Positions 5,648-7,439 of a stretch of 7,439 nt of DNA are shown here, piece by piece. Below the pieces are notes generated by a model. It was given only the letters and a program-made list of their open reading frames with translations. It was not told the origin of the DNA and did no database searches. The DNA lies in NCBI GenBank assembly GCA_027858215.1, contig JAQIDD010000344.1:1-7439 (forward strand), in the 5' to 3' direction. Source of the stretch: Candidatus Delongbacteria bacterium (lineage in GTDB: Bacteria > Bacteroidota > Bacteroidia > Bacteroidales > ML635J-15). Positions within the stretch are counted from its first letter, which is position 1; each line of letters starts with the position of its first letter. Both the position numbers and the translations under genes were made by a program.

Positions 5648-6877
5648 TCACAAGTAATTTTCATCTGTGGCTTTGTCAACAAATATTTCCACAGCCCGGT
5701 TATACACACCCTGTACCCAGGCAATGGCCATCCCGTAGTTGGTAACCGGAACACCCGCCCTAATCGCAGGTTGTATTCTGTTGATAAGCTGCCTGCGGGT
5801 AATGACACAACCTCCACATTGGATTACCAGGGCATAATCTGTTATTTTATTAGGCAGCCTGTCCAGCCCTGCCACCACATCAAAATTCAGGTTTTTGCCG
5901 GTAAAATCTGAAATCCACCTTGGTATTTTCACCCTTCCGATGTCATCACAGGATACCTGGTGTGTACATGATTCTAGCAACAACACCTTATCTCCGTCCT
6001 GTAATTCAGAAATTTTAGGTGTGCCTTTGAGGTAAGCTGAAAAATCACCCTTATACCTTGCCAGGACGATTGAAAATCCGGTTAAGGGGACGTCTTTGGG
6101 AATCATGGCATCCGCTTTCAGAAATATCTGGCTATCGGTAATGGCAAGGGCAGGTTTGATTCCTGTCTTTTTTAGGAACACATCCACTTCGCGCTCTTTC
6201 ATTACCACAGCAATGGCGTCATTGTCAATGATATCGCGTATAGCCTGCACCTGTGGCAAAATCATGCGTCCTTCGGGAGCTTCAATGTCAATAGGAGTAA
6301 TCAGTAATACAATATCCCCGTAATTCAACACATCACCGATAAAAGCAGGACGGCTCATGGCCGATTCAGGTATGGCTACCCTGATTAAGCTTATCAGATG
6401 TTCTTTTTCTTTTCCTGGCTTCAGGCTGTTGTAATTCAAAATGCTTGTGTGATGTTCTTTTTCCAGGGATTTTCTGAAGTATGCGGAGGCTTTTTCTTTG
6501 TCTGATTTGTTATGAACCAGTAAATATGGAATGTCAAGTTTATTAAACTCGGAAACCATCTTTTTTTCGGGGGCTCCAAATTGATTTCCACATAAAACAA
6601 GTATGGCAAGATCAATCAATTTAAGGGATTCAAAACTTTTACGGATGCGTTGACTACCAAGCTCCCCAATATCATCAATACCGGCAGTATCTATTAGAAT
6701 AACAGGCCCTACCCCCGTGATTTCTATGGATTTTTTCACCGGGTCAGTGGTTGTGCCTGCCACGTTACTTACAATGGAAATTTCCTGCCCTGCCAGGCTG
6801 TTGATGAGGGAGCTTTTTCCGTTATTCCGCCGGCCGTATATGCCTATATGAACTTTGTTTTCACGTCCCTGGGCCAT
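5648..6877 (-). CDS. hydF: [FeFe]-hydrogenase H-cluster maturation GTPase HydF
   Basis: HydF is a GTPase scaffold that receives the 2Fe precursor made with HydE and HydG and delivers it to apo-hydrogenase in the cytoplasm. The N-terminal Era/TrmE-like G domain (about 8-170) shows the P-loop GRRNNGKSS (15-23), switch GTTTDP (41-46), DTAG (63-66) and NKSD (123-126). A dimerisation domain (about 180-265) and the C-terminal iron-sulfur domain follow. The family motif is CxHx(about 45-53)HCxxC. Here Cys304 and His306 (CTH) and Cys354/Cys357 (CGGC) are present, but the residue before Cys354 is Gln353 instead of His. The length of 409 is normal. It converges with the preceding plus-strand gene, leaving only 4 bp between stops and hence no room for a separate terminator. 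hydE, hydG and a hydrogenase are not in this window. The identification is secure. Confidence 0.96.
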   Translation of the reverse strand: MAQGRENKVHIGIYGRRNNGKSSLINSLAGQEISIVSNVAGTTTDPVKKSIEITGVGPVILIDTAGIDDIGELGSQRIRKSFESLKLIDLAILVLCGNQFGAPEKKMVSEFNKLDIPYLLVHNKSDKEKASAYFRKSLEKEHHTSILNYNSLKPGKEKEHLISLIRVAIPESAMSRPAFIGDVLNYGDIVLLITPIDIEAPEGRMILPQVQAIRDIIDNDAIAVVMKEREVDVFLKKTGIKPALAITDSQIFLKADAMIPKDVPLTGFSIVLARYKGDFSAYLKGTPKISELQDGDKVLLLESCTHQVSCDDIGRVKIPRWISDFTGKNLNFDVVAGLDRLPNKITDYALVIQCGGCVITRRQLINRIQPAIRAGVPVTNYGMAIAWVQGVYNRAVEIFVDKATDENYL

Positions 6878-6897
6878 AATGTTATGAATTATGTTGT

Positions 6898-6963
6898 GAA
6901 TTTACCATTTTCAGGCTATACACCAATCCTGTTGATAAATAAGAACATGGTAAATTCTGAAAA
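6898..6963. repeat. 11-bp perfect inverted repeat plus permuted 7-bp arms between hydF and the upstream membrane-protein gene
   Basis: GAATTTACCAT (6898-6908) and ATGGTAAATTC (6947-6957) are perfect inverted repeats separated by 38 bp. Directly abutting each on the right are TTTTCAG (6908-6914) and CTGAAAA (6957-6963), also complementary. The order is A B ... A' B', not nested, so the two pairings compete in RNA. In the minus-strand transcript this lies between the small membrane-protein stop and the hydF start. No T-run follows on the hydF-proximal side, so it is not a classic terminator. Possible roles are an operator, an attenuator-like leader for hydF, or a small repeat-element remnant. 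Confidence 0.55.
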
Positions 6964-6972
6964 CTCGTGTGT

Positions 6973-7263
6973 TTATAAGGATTTGAACCATTCCTGAAAA
7001 TAGTGTCCAACCAGAGGCAGTTCTTTTTTCTCTCCTTGTATGGCATTTATTAAGCTCATCAGCCAAAACACGAAAATAGCAATTGATAACAACCATCCAA
7101 TGATGGGAATCCAGGCCAAAATAAATCCGGCAAGGAAAAGCCCCAGCAATTGGCGAATATAAAAACTGGCAAATTCGTTTTTTTCATTGCGGTTGATAAT
7201 AATTGCTATAATCCAGCCGATTAAAGTAATGTGTGCAATAATAGCGGTTGTTTTACCCTCCAT
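6973..7263 (-). CDS. Small three-helix membrane protein, DUF4870/Tic20-like
   Basis: This is a 96-residue protein of unknown function. It has three hydrophobic segments (about 6-23, 39-56 and 57-75). A polar loop, NRNEKNEFASFYIRQ, leads into helix 2, and the tail contains LPLVGHYFQEWF. The loop-plus-IRQ-LGL pattern and the PLVG ending resemble the DUF4870 group of small membrane proteins, some of which are annotated as Tic20-like. It starts at the ATG whose complement is at 7261-7263, behind a promoter-like pair and a palindrome. hydF lies 95 bp further along on the same strand, so read-through into hydF is possible, although no functional link is known. The assignment is by pattern only; existence as a gene is likely because of the membrane topology and the family-like motifs. 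Confidence 0.8.
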   Translation of the reverse strand: MEGKTTAIIAHITLIGWIIAIIINRNEKNEFASFYIRQLLGLFLAGFILAWIPIIGWLLSIAIFVFWLMSLINAIQGEKKELPLVGHYFQEWFKSL

Positions 7264-7281
7264 AGTGTGTTTGTTTTTTAC

Positions 7282-7296
7282 TTGTAAAACTTACAA
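7282..7296 (-). promoter_or_regulatory. Operator-like palindrome TTGTAA-N3-TTACAA
   Basis: The sequence TTGTAAAACTTACAA has perfect 6-bp inverted arms around a 3-bp centre. It lies 18 bp upstream of the small membrane-protein start and just downstream of the predicted -7 box, that is at the expected transcription start. TTGT-ACAA half-sites recall CRP/FNR-family operators, but the 15-bp span and odd centre differ from the usual spacing. A repressor site is plausible by position; the regulator is unknown. Confidence 0.4.
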
Positions 7297-7297
7297 C

Positions 7298-7329
7298 CAA
7301 AGAAAACACATTATATATGAAATCCCAAA
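7298..7329 (-). promoter_or_regulatory. Bacteroidota-type promoter for the small membrane-protein gene
   Basis: Read on the minus strand, TTTG (7326-7329) is followed after 20 bp by TTTCTTTG (7298-7305). This matches the Bacteroidota sigma pattern TTTG-N19-21-TAnnTTTG except for T in place of A at the second position of the -7 box. The expected transcription start, about 7 bp further on, would fall near 7290, giving a leader of about 27 nt. Confidence 0.4.
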
Positions 7330-7398
7330 TTATTAAAGGCTTAAAATAAAAGAGGGACTATCAGTAATTTCTAAAGTTATTAAAAAATATGGCGGCAT

Positions 7399-7414
7399 AT
7401 TGTTGAAAAACAAT
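7399..7414. repeat. Short hairpin ATTGTT-GAAA-AACAAT near the right edge
   Basis: A perfect 6-bp stem closes a GAAA tetraloop, immediately followed by TTTG. The stem is A/T-rich and the following T-run is too short for a convincing terminator. It lies 11 bp before a possible plus-strand start codon at 7426 and could be part of that leader. The strip 7330-7398 between this and the divergent promoter is A/T-rich with nothing else recognisable. Confidence 0.3.
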
Positions 7415-7425
7415 TTTGAGAAACT

Positions 7426-7439
7426 ATGAAAAAAATCGA
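7426..7439 (+). CDS. Possible start of a plus-strand gene cut by the window edge
   Basis: An ATG at 7426 opens with Met-Lys-Lys-Ile, a common bacterial N-terminus (often of exported proteins). GAGAAA precedes it by about four bases and the upstream DNA is A/T-rich. Only four full codons are visible, so neither the product nor the reality of the gene can be judged. Confidence 0.25.

Noticed and set aside
5468..5911. 147-codon plus-strand frame spanning the lipoprotein/hydF junction
   Set aside because: It lies out of frame over the lipoprotein gene and antisense to hydF, both well supported, and shows no domain pattern.
6911..7096. 61-codon minus-strand frame overlapping the small membrane-protein gene
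   Set aside because: It is out of frame with a gene that has clear membrane segments and family-like motifs, and its own peptide shows nothing recognisable.

Overview
The window looks like a chromosomal segment from an anaerobic member of the Bacteroidota, probably near Bacteroidales/Marinilabiliales. This is inferred from several points: A/T-rich leaders without Shine-Dalgarno sites, low-to-moderate GC, the tandem rhomboid-rhomboid-EEP (endonuclease/exonuclease/phosphatase) order common in that phylum, and HydF, a maturase of [FeFe]-hydrogenase and hence of fermentative H2 metabolism. No rRNA, tRNA, CRISPR array or complete mobile element is visible.

Layout. Positions 1-271 hold no convincing gene. 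They contain an unrecognised frame open from the left edge to 172, imperfect direct repeats, a cluster of nested palindromes and the A/T-rich leader of the first gene. From 272 to 5643 six genes run on the plus strand. The first four are tightly packed: two different rhomboid-family intramembrane proteases (272-1027 and 1027-1926), a membrane-anchored EEP-superfamily hydrolase (1923-3011) and a lipoprotein nuclease of the NucA/Serratia type (3019-3789). After an 89-bp gap come a ZupT-type ZIP metal transporter (3879-4679) and, one base later, a lipoprotein with Asp-box/Ycf48-like repeats (4681-5643). On the minus strand, hydF (5648-6877) ends four bases from that lipoprotein gene. Further out is a gene for a small three-helix membrane protein (6973-7263), preceded by a promoter-like pair of boxes and an operator-like palindrome. 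The right edge may hold the first codons of another plus-strand gene.

Working together. The plus-strand cluster is envelope-centred: two membrane proteases, a probably periplasmic EEP hydrolase, an exported lipoprotein nuclease, a metal importer and an exported lipoprotein. A shared role in nucleic-acid or metal scavenging is possible, but it rests only on gene order. hydF stands without hydE, hydG or a hydrogenase in view. Most functions are ordinary housekeeping or accessory ones. The best points for a second look are a His-to-Gln change at the HydF cluster motif, a Cys/His cluster in the lipoprotein next to the ZIP gene, the paired extracytoplasmic nuclease-like genes, and three unexplained repeat or palindrome structures in the non-coding DNA.
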